64,000 bases of DNA. Source: GCA-002722245 sp964230605 (lineage in GTDB: Bacteria; Bacteroidota; Bacteroidia; Flavobacteriales_C; GCA-002722245). The stretch lies in the NCBI GenBank assembly GCA_964230605.1, contig CAXRIN010000058.1, positions 1 to 64,000 of the forward strand, given 5' to 3'. Positions 17,103-25,349 of the stretch are shown here, one piece after another. The translations under genes were made by a program, and so were the position numbers. Below the pieces are notes generated by a model, which was given only the letters and a program-made list of their open reading frames with translations, was not told the origin of the DNA and did no database searches. Positions within the stretch are counted from its first letter, which is position 1, and every line of letters starts with the position of its first letter.

Positions 17103-18170
17103 TTAAGAAACCTTTAACTCTTCTCCCAATTGAGTTAACACTGAGATATATTTTGGGATAGCTTGTTCTAATTCTTCTATATAAATAAATTCATCGGCAG
17201 TGTGAGATCTTGCTGAATCTCCAGGACCCATTTTTACGCTCTCACAAGGCATAAGTGCCTGATCTGAAAGGGTTGGGGACCCGTATGTGTTGATTCCTAA
17301 TTTTTCGGCAACTATCCTAATTGGATGATTTGGATTAACTCCACTTGAATTTAATCTGGTAGATCTTGCTATTACTTCACAGTTAACATTAGATTTAATA
17401 ATATCCAAAACTTCCTGGTTTGTATACTTATCATTTACACGAACATCCACAACAAAATCGCATTCTGCGGGAACAACATTGTGCTGACTACCAGCCTTTA
17501 TAACGGTAACACTCATGCTTATTCCCCCAATTTCATCCGAGTGATTTGGAAAGTCATAAGTATTAAACCAATTAATGTCTTCTATAGCTCTGTAAATTGC
17601 ATTTACGCCTTCTTTTCGCGCTGCGTGACCAGATTTACCTTTTGCCTTACAATCCAAAACCATTAAACCTCTTTCGGCAATAGCAATGTCCAACAAAGTA
17701 GGTTCACCAACTATAGCGAAATCAATTTTTGGCAACGAGGGAAATAAGTATTCCATTCCATCTTTACCACTAATTTCCTCTTCTGCTGAGGCAGCAAAAA
17801 CCAAATTAAACGGTAAGTTTTCTTGGTTATAAAAATGAAGAAACGTTCCCAATAAAGTCACTAGAGCTCCTCCCGCATCATTACTTCCTAAGCCATATAA
17901 TTTGCCATCTTGAATCTGTGCCTTATAAGGTTCTTTAGTGTAGCCTTTATTTGGCTTTACCGTGTCTAAATGTGAATTTAAAAGGATAGTATACTTATCC
18001 TCTGAAAAATTTTGATTTTTAGCCCAAACGTTGTTTTTATCTCGAACGAAAGGAACTCCATTTTTTGCTAAGATATTCTCTATATACTCTGCTGCTGGTT
18101 CTTCTTCTTTACTCAAAGATTTTATATCTATTAAACCAGCAAGTGTTTCAACAGGATTAATAGGCATCAT
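17103..18170 (-). CDS. M20 family deacetylase (ArgE/DapE-like)
   Basis: 355 residues; a di-zinc amidohydrolase of the acetylornithine / acetyl-lysine / succinyl-diaminopimelate group. Metal ligands are visible in order: NSHLDT (His, about 66), GSNDAGG (bridging Asp, about 96), ASAEEE (catalytic Glu and ligand, about 127), IVGEPT and SHTADEF (about 326). The dimerisation domain includes GHAARKEGVNA. The family is cytoplasmic. By itself it resembles the short ArgE-like deacetylase of Bacteroidota arginine synthesis. Here it is the last gene of an operon with Wzi-like and WecA-like genes and overlaps the preceding gene by 14 bases, so a role in deacylating a sugar or amino acid used for the polysaccharide is also possible. 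Confidence 0.85.
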   Translation of the reverse strand: MMPINPVETLAGLIDIKSLSKEEEPAAEYIENILAKNGVPFVRDKNNVWAKNQNFSEDKYTILLNSHLDTVKPNKGYTKEPYKAQIQDGKLYGLGSNDAGGALVTLLGTFLHFYNQENLPFNLVFAASAEEEISGKDGMEYLFPSLPKIDFAIVGEPTLLDIAIAERGLMVLDCKAKGKSGHAARKEGVNAIYRAIEDINWFNTYDFPNHSDEIGGISMSVTVIKAGSQHNVVPAECDFVVDVRVNDKYTNQEVLDIIKSNVNCEVIARSTRLNSSGVNPNHPIRIVAEKLGINTYGSPTLSDQALMPCESVKMGPGDSARSHTADEFIYIEELEQAIPKYISVLTQLGEELKVS

Positions 18171-19809
18171 AGTAGAAGTTATTTAAGGTTGTTCTTAAAC
18201 CAACGTATACAAAACGAGTTTCGTTTGACGATAGAGTTTTTCGTGATAGAGAACGATCCGTTAATCCGATTTCGAAATATAAACGAGCTCTTGGGTTCAC
18301 CATAAAAGCATATCGAACATCCATATAATTCAATTTATTTAAGTCACCTTGACCAATCGAGTATCCAGTTAATCCTTCATCTCCATTAATATCTACACGA
18401 TTAGTATTGTATCCATAAAAGATATTTCCACCATGGTTTACTCCTAAAGTATCTCTTCCTATTTCCGACCACACCACTTTCAAAGTAAACTTATGACGCT
18501 TGTATTTATAACGAACGATTCCCACAGCCTCCTGGAAATTTGCACCAAGTGGATGAGCCAAAGGCTCATTCATTTGAGTGTGAGCATTGGCACTATCAAA
18601 ATGAGTATAAGTAAATGGACGAACAGCGTTATATTCTAACTGAGCACTTAATCCGTAAACGTTAGCAATATTATATGCTTTAACTCCGATTTGAGCTCCA
18701 TATTTATTTCGCCAAGACCCGTTAAAATCCCTGAAATCTTGGGTATTAAATTCGTCTAGAATAAACTGCCCATAAGCCGTAAACTTATCTGAAATCTTAT
18801 ACTTAGCCGTAGCTCCCAAAATCACATTATCAGCCGATCCATTTTGCCATTCAACCGGTCTCATAAAAATTACCGGATTCATATATTGCCAATCAAATCC
18901 TTTGTCTGCTTTTAACCAAGAAACCGATTCGTAAAGGGAAAAGTTAATTTTCTTTGTAATATTCCAGCTTAAATAATGAACAGCTAGGTACTTTTGCGTC
19001 CAGTTTTGATCTGCATTTGCTCCAGGTCCAAAACCAATATGGCTTAATTGTGCCCAAAGATTTACGTACTTAATATTCCAAACATTCGTTTCTAATTTGA
19101 AATAAGGGTAGTTGAAAGCATTATCACTCAATAATAGCGATCGATAACCATCTCCTAAGAAGTTTTTCCCGTGTCCTAAATAAGCAGTGAAATACTTATT
19201 TCCTCTATAACCAACAGCACCAGAAGCAAAAGCCCAGTCTGCTCCTGCATTTTCTTTGAAAATCTTATATCTTCCTTGTCCAGGAACTACATATCCAGAC
19301 TGCGCATAGCTGTTTATGTATGGCAATAATTTCGCTTGATTTTCATAAAAAGCGGACTCAAAAAACACTTTTTCGCCAATTTGTCCGGATAACCAATAAC
19401 CTCTCGTATTATTCCAAAAGTATTCCTTCAAATAAGCTTCACGACCTGTTTGTAAACCCAAAAGCATATTCCCGCGGATTTTTAACCCGTCGTTATTGAC
19501 ATATACCAGATCCTCATCCATTAACTTGTTTTCAGACCATCGTAAGAATTTCGCCCAATTTGAAGTTGGCAATAAATATAACCTGTTCGTATCCGTAACC
19601 GTTGAATCAATCGAATCCATATTGATTACCTTTTGAACATCCTGGTAGAAATATGGCTTAATAGAAGTGTGACTATTGGATTTTGTTTCATTAAGGTACA
19701 TCTCAACAAATGCATTTTCGTCGTGATCCAAAGGATAAAATAATTGCTGAGCGTAAGAAACTGCCACTCCGAAAAATAGAATGGCTAATAAGCGAAATTT
19801 AGTAATCAT
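18157..19809 (-). CDS. Wzi-like capsule assembly outer-membrane protein (copy 2)
   Basis: 550 residues, Sec signal peptide (cleaved near AVSYAQ, about 20), then a large barrel-like protein of the Wzi capsule assembly family. Family segments: KYFTAYLGHGKNFLGDGYRS (about 206), NPVIFMRPVEWQNGSADN (about 304) and the C-terminal strand FVYVGLRTTLNNFYYDAY. In Enterobacteria Wzi is an 18-strand outer-membrane barrel that binds capsule at the cell surface. It is a tandem paralogue of the upstream gene and overlaps it by 11 bases. Confidence 0.85.
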   Translation of the reverse strand: MITKFRLLAILFFGVAVSYAQQLFYPLDHDENAFVEMYLNETKSNSHTSIKPYFYQDVQKVINMDSIDSTVTDTNRLYLLPTSNWAKFLRWSENKLMDEDLVYVNNDGLKIRGNMLLGLQTGREAYLKEYFWNNTRGYWLSGQIGEKVFFESAFYENQAKLLPYINSYAQSGYVVPGQGRYKIFKENAGADWAFASGAVGYRGNKYFTAYLGHGKNFLGDGYRSLLLSDNAFNYPYFKLETNVWNIKYVNLWAQLSHIGFGPGANADQNWTQKYLAVHYLSWNITKKINFSLYESVSWLKADKGFDWQYMNPVIFMRPVEWQNGSADNVILGATAKYKISDKFTAYGQFILDEFNTQDFRDFNGSWRNKYGAQIGVKAYNIANVYGLSAQLEYNAVRPFTYTHFDSANAHTQMNEPLAHPLGANFQEAVGIVRYKYKRHKFTLKVVWSEIGRDTLGVNHGGNIFYGYNTNRVDINGDEGLTGYSIGQGDLNKLNYMDVRYAFMVNPRARLYFEIGLTDRSLSRKTLSSNETRFVYVGLRTTLNNFYYDAY

Positions 19810-21355
19810 AATACAGGTTGAATAAAGAAGTTCTGAAACCTGCGTAAAGGTAATGATGATTTTCTTTATTACCGGCCAACCATTGAGTTCTATTTTGATA
19901 TCCCAGCTCCAGCATCAGCATATATTTTGGATTTAGGATATATCTAACTTTTGTATCCCAATGAATCTGTTTATAGGGTGTTCCATACCCGGCTTTGTAA
20001 CCATTCTCAAATTCACGATCAAAATAAGGCTTGAAAATATCCTTACCGTTTGAAATTGAATCTACCAACTCCTCTCCACCATTTAAGTATACTACCTTCG
20101 CATTCAAATTCCATCTTTTAACTCTATAATTTACAACTCCGATAAGTTCTTGAAAATTAGCCCCATATGGATGAGCAAGAGAGTTATAATTGTGTCCATA
20201 ATTTAATCCAGATGTCCTGTGAGAATAAGTAAATGGCCGAATAAAGTTGTGCTCTGCTAAAATCACTAAATTCTCAATTGGCAAATTATGGAGTTTAACA
20301 CCTAATTGATATCCATATTTGTTAGCCCACCAAGTAGGATTATTCAAAAGATTATCTGAATGTAATTCATCCATAATCAATTGACCATAAAGGTTAGTTG
20401 TTTTATGAGGATCCCAACTAACATTTAATCCCATTAACATATTATCCGGAGAGCCGATGTTATACTCTTGAGGCCTCATAATAACGAATGGGTTCAAATA
20501 ATTGATCTCTAATGCATTTCTATCTATTGAATCACCTTGCCATATAACCGCTTCAAAAACAGCAATTTTTAATTTCTTAGTTGCTAAAAAATCCAGAAAA
20601 TGAAAGCTTCCATATTTTTTACGTTTTAACCCATCGCCTACCAAATCGTTTGTGAAATCAATAAACTCGGCAATAATATTGGAGTATTTAATTCTTCCGA
20701 TATTTAAATCATTCTTTAAGAAAGGATAGTTTCCAGCGGCATCAGACAATAATAAGCTTCGATAACCATTTCCTAAAAAGTTTTTTCCATGACCTGCGGT
20801 TAACGTATAATATTTATTTGCTTCATACACGAGTCCGCCATAAGAAACAGCATATTCTGATTTTGTATATGGATTTTTTACCTCGGCTTCTCCGGGCGCA
20901 ACAGCTGTATTTTCAACGATACGTGAAATTCTTGGGTCAAACTGCTGATGATTTTCATAATAGGCAGAAACCCACTTAAATTTGGTTCCAATAGTCCCCC
21001 TTGCTACAGCGCCTCTTCTTAAACTTATGTAATCATTATTGCCTAATTCACAATCGCAGTAAGGATTAATTCGGACAGAGTAATTTTCATTTTTAAAACC
21101 AATCACATTTTTGTTTAAAAACCAATCAAAAATGGAATATTTTGAACTCAAATTAAAAGTATCAGAAGATAATGTTTCAAATACAAAATGACTTTCAAAA
21201 CTAGAATTACTCGAATTCAACATTGTATCACCAACTGATAATTCTTTATCAAACATCCATTCAATCTCATGATTCATAAGATTAAACTGCCCTTTTGAGT
21301 AAAAGGAAAAGAAAGAAAAAAGTAATAAAACAAACTTGAATTTAGCTTGCAACAC
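19799..21355 (-). CDS. Wzi-like capsule assembly outer-membrane protein (copy 1)
   Basis: 518 residues with a signal peptide (about 1-22) and the same Wzi-family segments as the next gene: YTLTAGHGKNFLGNGYRSLL (about 180), NPFVIMRPQEYNIGSPDNM (about 280) and a closing strand HYLYAGFRTSLFNLYYDY. The paralogues differ widely outside these motifs, so the duplication is old or the two were acquired for different glycans. The start is a GTG at 21353-21355 (or the TTG that follows), inside the last codons of the WecA-like gene, so the pair is translationally coupled. Confidence 0.85.
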   Translation of the reverse strand: MLQAKFKFVLLLFSFFSFYSKGQFNLMNHEIEWMFDKELSVGDTMLNSSNSSFESHFVFETLSSDTFNLSSKYSIFDWFLNKNVIGFKNENYSVRINPYCDCELGNNDYISLRRGAVARGTIGTKFKWVSAYYENHQQFDPRISRIVENTAVAPGEAEVKNPYTKSEYAVSYGGLVYEANKYYTLTAGHGKNFLGNGYRSLLLSDAAGNYPFLKNDLNIGRIKYSNIIAEFIDFTNDLVGDGLKRKKYGSFHFLDFLATKKLKIAVFEAVIWQGDSIDRNALEINYLNPFVIMRPQEYNIGSPDNMLMGLNVSWDPHKTTNLYGQLIMDELHSDNLLNNPTWWANKYGYQLGVKLHNLPIENLVILAEHNFIRPFTYSHRTSGLNYGHNYNSLAHPYGANFQELIGVVNYRVKRWNLNAKVVYLNGGEELVDSISNGKDIFKPYFDREFENGYKAGYGTPYKQIHWDTKVRYILNPKYMLMLELGYQNRTQWLAGNKENHHYLYAGFRTSLFNLYYDY

Positions 21356-22445
21356 TTTTACTTGATTTTGATTTTTTTACTGGTTCAGGATGAACAATTT
21401 TCAAAGCTCCTTTATTATTTCTCCTGCGTAATACAAAAGAAGGAATTGTTGTAAATATAGATGCGATAACTATTTCAACAGCAAGTAACTCCAAACTTCC
21501 AATATTTCTTAAAGAGTAAATGGTAACAATAAAAAGAACATTAAAAGTCATAATAGTGACCGACGCTTTCATGTGAGAAAAGCCAAGTTCTAACAATCTA
21601 TGATGTATATGATTCTTATCTGGATTTAATGGACTTTTACCCTTTAAAGCTCTAAAAATAAATACCCTTAAAGTATCAAAAAGAGGAACAATTAGAATTC
21701 CAAATGCAAGAATTGGAACCGAATTTAATCCCCAGTTGGACTCCGGGCTAAGTTGAATGAAATAAATGGTTTGAACTCCAATTATTAACCCAAGGATCAA
21801 TGATCCTGTATCACCCATAAATATTTTAGCTGGCGTTTTATTAAACCATAAAAACCCAAACAAAGATCCAACGAGAGAGGCTGAAATGATCGCCAAATTC
21901 AAATGTCCTGTCACATAAAACCACACTCCTAAAAAAGAAGAAACTACAACAGACACACCTGCGGATAACCAATTGATACCATCAATTAAGTTAAAACCAT
22001 TCATAATGACAACTAATGTGAAGATTGTAAGTGTAGCTGAAATTTCTGGAGTTAATTGATCAATGCCTAAAAACCCATACATACTAGTAATCCTTACACC
22101 TCCTAAAACAACCAAAATTCCAGCTGCTAAAAGTTGACCCATTAATTTTTTAATTGGAGCAGTAATTAGAATATCATCCTTTATTCCAATAAAAAAAATA
22201 ATCATTAATGCTCCCACCAAGTAATTATAATTTAATGCTCCATCACTTACGATAGTAAGACTTGAACTAATCATAAAACCAGCAAAAATTGCTAGTCCAC
22301 CTAAAGTGGGAATAACTTTTTCGTGAGATTTTCTTTCGTCTGGAACATCATACAAATGCTTCAAATAAGAAACTCTAATTACAGAAGGAATTGCAATTAA
22401 TACGATTAATAGGCTAGATATGAAAGCTAGAACTAGTTGTAGCAT
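21342..22445 (-). CDS. WecA/MraY-type undecaprenyl-phosphate sugar-1-phosphate transferase
   Basis: 367 residues with about ten or eleven transmembrane helices; a glycosyltransferase family 4 phosphotransferase that starts glycan synthesis by moving GlcNAc-1-phosphate (or a similar sugar phosphate) onto undecaprenyl phosphate. Motifs: DERKSHEKVIPTLGG, GIKDDILI, NGFNLIDGINWLSAG, FMGDTGSLILG and the cytoplasmic HIHHRLLELGFSH. The basic C-terminal tail is normal. I start at the ATG at 22443-22445; a TTG six codons upstream overlaps the TATATTTG promoter element. First gene of the operon with Wzi-like and M20 genes. Confidence 0.92.
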   Translation of the reverse strand: MLQLVLAFISSLLIVLIAIPSVIRVSYLKHLYDVPDERKSHEKVIPTLGGLAIFAGFMISSSLTIVSDGALNYNYLVGALMIIFFIGIKDDILITAPIKKLMGQLLAAGILVVLGGVRITSMYGFLGIDQLTPEISATLTIFTLVVIMNGFNLIDGINWLSAGVSVVVSSFLGVWFYVTGHLNLAIISASLVGSLFGFLWFNKTPAKIFMGDTGSLILGLIIGVQTIYFIQLSPESNWGLNSVPILAFGILIVPLFDTLRVFIFRALKGKSPLNPDKNHIHHRLLELGFSHMKASVTIMTFNVLFIVTIYSLRNIGSLELLAVEIVIASIFTTIPSFVLRRRNNKGALKIVHPEPVKKSKSSKSVAS

Positions 22446-22460
22446 ATACTTTGGCTGGGT

Positions 22461-22468
22461 CAAATATA
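22461..22468 (-). promoter_or_regulatory. -7 element of WecA-like operon
   Basis: TATATTTG on the minus strand, 15 bases before the ATG at 22445. A TTG lies 15 bases further upstream, closer than the usual spacing of about 19. Confidence 0.6.
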
Positions 22469-22525
22469 CGTAATAAAATTTTCCAAGCTAAGTAAAAGAC
22501 TTATTCGGTAATGTTTGGTTGTCTG

Positions 22526-23737
22526 TTATTTAATAATCTCCTGCAGGTAATTACGCATTAAATCAGCCATTTTTACACGATCAAAATCTTTAGCTAACTC
22601 CAAACATCCCTTTTGACAATTAGCATATGTATTTTTATCAGATTTTAATTTCACTAATTTCTCCAGAAAATCTTCTTTGTTTTCAGGTTCAAAGCATAAC
22701 CCTGCTCCATATTTGTTTATGATATCTTGACTCTCCCCCTCAACTCCTAATAATATTGGAATTTGCATAGCTGAGTTTTCAAAAATTTTAGAAGGTATTA
22801 CCGTTTTAAATAAATCACTTTTTTTCAAAGGCACCAATGAAACATCCATCAATGATAAAACATCTGGGACTTTCTCTTTTGGCATACTATCTAAGAAGGT
22901 AATATTTTTCAGATCTAATTTTAAAGCAAGATCTTTCAATTTATCCTTCTCTGCTCCATCACCCATTAAAATAAGATGTAAATCCAAGTCATCCTTTGGC
23001 CAAGAATTTAGAATAAAATCCAATTTATGGGCCATTCCATGCGTCCCAACATATCCTACAACGAATTTTCCTTCTAAGCCTAACTCTGAAACCAGTTCCT
23101 CATCTTTTTCTCTTTTAGAAAATCTACTCAAATTGGCTCCATTTCTTACAACCTTGATCTTATCTCCATCAATTCCTCGGCTAATTAAATTCTGCTTAAA
23201 TGACTCTGTAACAGAAATAACCCTAGTTGATCTCTTGTAAAGTCTTAATTCTATTTTTTCTAAAATCTTGAAAATTTTACTATCACCACTTATAGCCCCA
23301 ACAGCTCTAATTGACTCGGGCCAAATATCTCTTAATTCGAAAATCCATGGCTTTCTTTTAAAAACAGATAATGTTTCGGCAGTCCATGTTGTGAAAAATT
23401 GTGGTGAAGTACCAATTATTACATCAGCCTTTTGAAAAAGTCCAGCCCAAAATGCCATGAAAGCAAAGCTCATAAAATCTATAATTCTTTTAGCAAAACC
23501 CTCATTTGCAGAAATATAAGACCATACTCTGATAACTTTTATTCCTTCTATCTCCTCCTTTTGATACAATTTATTCTTATACCCATCATATACCTTTCCT
23601 TTAGGAAAATTTGGAGCACAAGTTATAACAGTTACTTCATCTCCTTTTTTAACCCATTCTTTACAGTGCTCAAAAGTTCTGGTTGCTGGCGCATTAACTT
23701 CTGGTGGAAAATTATCGGTTATAAAAAGGATTCTCAT
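22526..23737 (-). CDS. WbuB-like glycosyltransferase (GT4)
   Basis: 403 residues, GT-B fold, cytoplasmic face of the inner membrane. The N-terminal domain opens MRILFITDNFPPEVNAPATR and has the WbuB-type segments ELRDIWPESIRAVGAI (about 136) and VISVTESFK (about 174). The C-terminal domain has VGYVGTHGMAHKLDF (about 228), LMGDGAEK, and KIFENSAMQIPILLG in place of the usual EX7E region. WbuB transfers L-FucNAc in some O antigens; the sugar used here cannot be read from sequence. It lies 13 bases downstream of the heparinase-fold gene and continues that operon. Confidence 0.85.
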   Translation of the reverse strand: MRILFITDNFPPEVNAPATRTFEHCKEWVKKGDEVTVITCAPNFPKGKVYDGYKNKLYQKEEIEGIKVIRVWSYISANEGFAKRIIDFMSFAFMAFWAGLFQKADVIIGTSPQFFTTWTAETLSVFKRKPWIFELRDIWPESIRAVGAISGDSKIFKILEKIELRLYKRSTRVISVTESFKQNLISRGIDGDKIKVVRNGANLSRFSKREKDEELVSELGLEGKFVVGYVGTHGMAHKLDFILNSWPKDDLDLHLILMGDGAEKDKLKDLALKLDLKNITFLDSMPKEKVPDVLSLMDVSLVPLKKSDLFKTVIPSKIFENSAMQIPILLGVEGESQDIINKYGAGLCFEPENKEDFLEKLVKLKSDKNTYANCQKGCLELAKDFDRVKMADLMRNYLQEIIK

Positions 23738-23750
23738 TTTTTAAAATTAC

Positions 23751-25349
23751 TTATTTATTACAGCTAGTTAAGGTAACCTTCGTTTTAAGTTGCTCTTTAA
23801 ATATAACTTCTATCATATTGGCATTTTCGGTTTTATTGTATCCATGGGCATAAGTATACTCTTTAATGCGAATACTTTCAGCTCCCTCGAATTCAATTTC
23901 ACAACCATCAACCTTTACCTGATTATCTATCAATTCAACTCCGATATTAGGGTGAAAATGGTAATACGAACTACTCTTGGAAGTCAGTATCCCTTTTGAA
24001 ACCATATTATCTTCAATAAAAATCGTCTTTGTTTGAAATTCAATTTTTCTTTGATGATATATCCCGTACCTTTTGTAACCATCATGATAACCTGTGATAG
24101 AGTTATCAGACTCATCGGTAATTACAGCCTTAGCCCTTCTTCCTACTCTGAAACCTCCCCAAACTTCAGATTGATCAATTTTATCATATCTAACTGTATT
24201 ATGACTAGAAGTACTTCTCTCTCTTTGACGACGGAATCCTACATCATATGTGGAAATTCCAGGATCAACAATGACTGGCTGACCTTGGCAATTTAAAAGA
24301 AAGTTAAAAGTATCTGAATGGGCGTGTCCTGGGATGTATGAAGGTCCAATTTCTCCGTAATCAACAAACAATTCAACTTCACTGTCCCTGAACATTCTAT
24401 ACCCTGAATCTTTCAATTCTGATTTTTTCCAATTGATATTTAATCTTTTAGCATAGTCAAACAATTCCTCTGATGTTACCGAAATACCTTCAGTCGAATC
24501 ATTTACTCGAGGTGTTGTTCCATTTGAAAAAGTTACTGCATCTAACCAACCCAACATTTTTTCAGCTGTTGCAAGCAAAAATTCTTCGAAAACCAAATCC
24601 TCATACACATCTCTATTATTCTTACATAAATTGTAAGTATCTAGTAATCTATGTAATATAATTTTATGGTACATCGGACTTAATTCAAAATGAGCCCCAT
24701 CCCCTAGAATTTGTTCTCGCAATTCAATTGATACAATCTCTTTTCCTTTTTGATATAATTCATTTCCCTTAAAATAATACCCTCCAAATAGAAGTGAAAA
24801 TCCATTTTCTAACAAATGATTTCCTAAAAGATGATATTCTAATTTATCCAATAGAATACGATACTGACTGTATAGATATAAATCAATTGATTTCTTCTCA
24901 ATTTGGTGAAGAGATAAAAATTTAACCCAGTTAATCCCTCTTAATGAAATTGGATAAGGTTCATTGGCGTTTTTTAAATCTCTAATCTGATCGATGAAGA
25001 GATAAATTAAAGCTTGACCAATTTCCGAAGACATTTCTTTCTGATTCAGAAAGTCGAAATAATTCAAGTTGTAAGCCCATAATTTGCCATTTTCCATGTA
25101 ATCCCAATCGATACCATCTGAAAATGTAACGGACTTGTTTAAAAACTTAAAACTGTTGGATTTGTAAGACTCTCCGTTAGGAATAATCTCAGTAAAATTC
25201 AACGGTTTTCCTTTTCTGTATAAGTTAAACTTATACTTAAAGTTTACAAAGCTTCTATACTTAGCTCTAAATGCATAAAATAATCTAAATGCAATTTGTT
25301 TAAGCTTTAGATGAATTACTGTTCTAAGAAGTAAAAATATATTGCTCAT
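23751..25349 (-). CDS. Heparinase II/III-like protein
   Basis: 532 residues. An alpha-helical toroid-like N-terminal part (about 60-310) is followed by the heparinase II/III beta-sandwich: GHAHSDTFNFLLN (catalytic His region, about 337), VDPGISTYDVGFRRQR and RSTSSHNTV (about 378). The family cleaves uronic-acid glycans by elimination. No signal peptide is evident, so it may act in the cytoplasm or be membrane associated, as for related proteins in O-antigen clusters whose role is not settled. It starts one base inside the oxidoreductase stop (TAATG). Confidence 0.85.
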   Translation of the reverse strand: MSNIFLLLRTVIHLKLKQIAFRLFYAFRAKYRSFVNFKYKFNLYRKGKPLNFTEIIPNGESYKSNSFKFLNKSVTFSDGIDWDYMENGKLWAYNLNYFDFLNQKEMSSEIGQALIYLFIDQIRDLKNANEPYPISLRGINWVKFLSLHQIEKKSIDLYLYSQYRILLDKLEYHLLGNHLLENGFSLLFGGYYFKGNELYQKGKEIVSIELREQILGDGAHFELSPMYHKIILHRLLDTYNLCKNNRDVYEDLVFEEFLLATAEKMLGWLDAVTFSNGTTPRVNDSTEGISVTSEELFDYAKRLNINWKKSELKDSGYRMFRDSEVELFVDYGEIGPSYIPGHAHSDTFNFLLNCQGQPVIVDPGISTYDVGFRRQRERSTSSHNTVRYDKIDQSEVWGGFRVGRRAKAVITDESDNSITGYHDGYKRYGIYHQRKIEFQTKTIFIEDNMVSKGILTSKSSSYYHFHPNIGVELIDNQVKVDGCEIEFEGAESIRIKEYTYAHGYNKTENANMIEVIFKEQLKTKVTLTSCNK

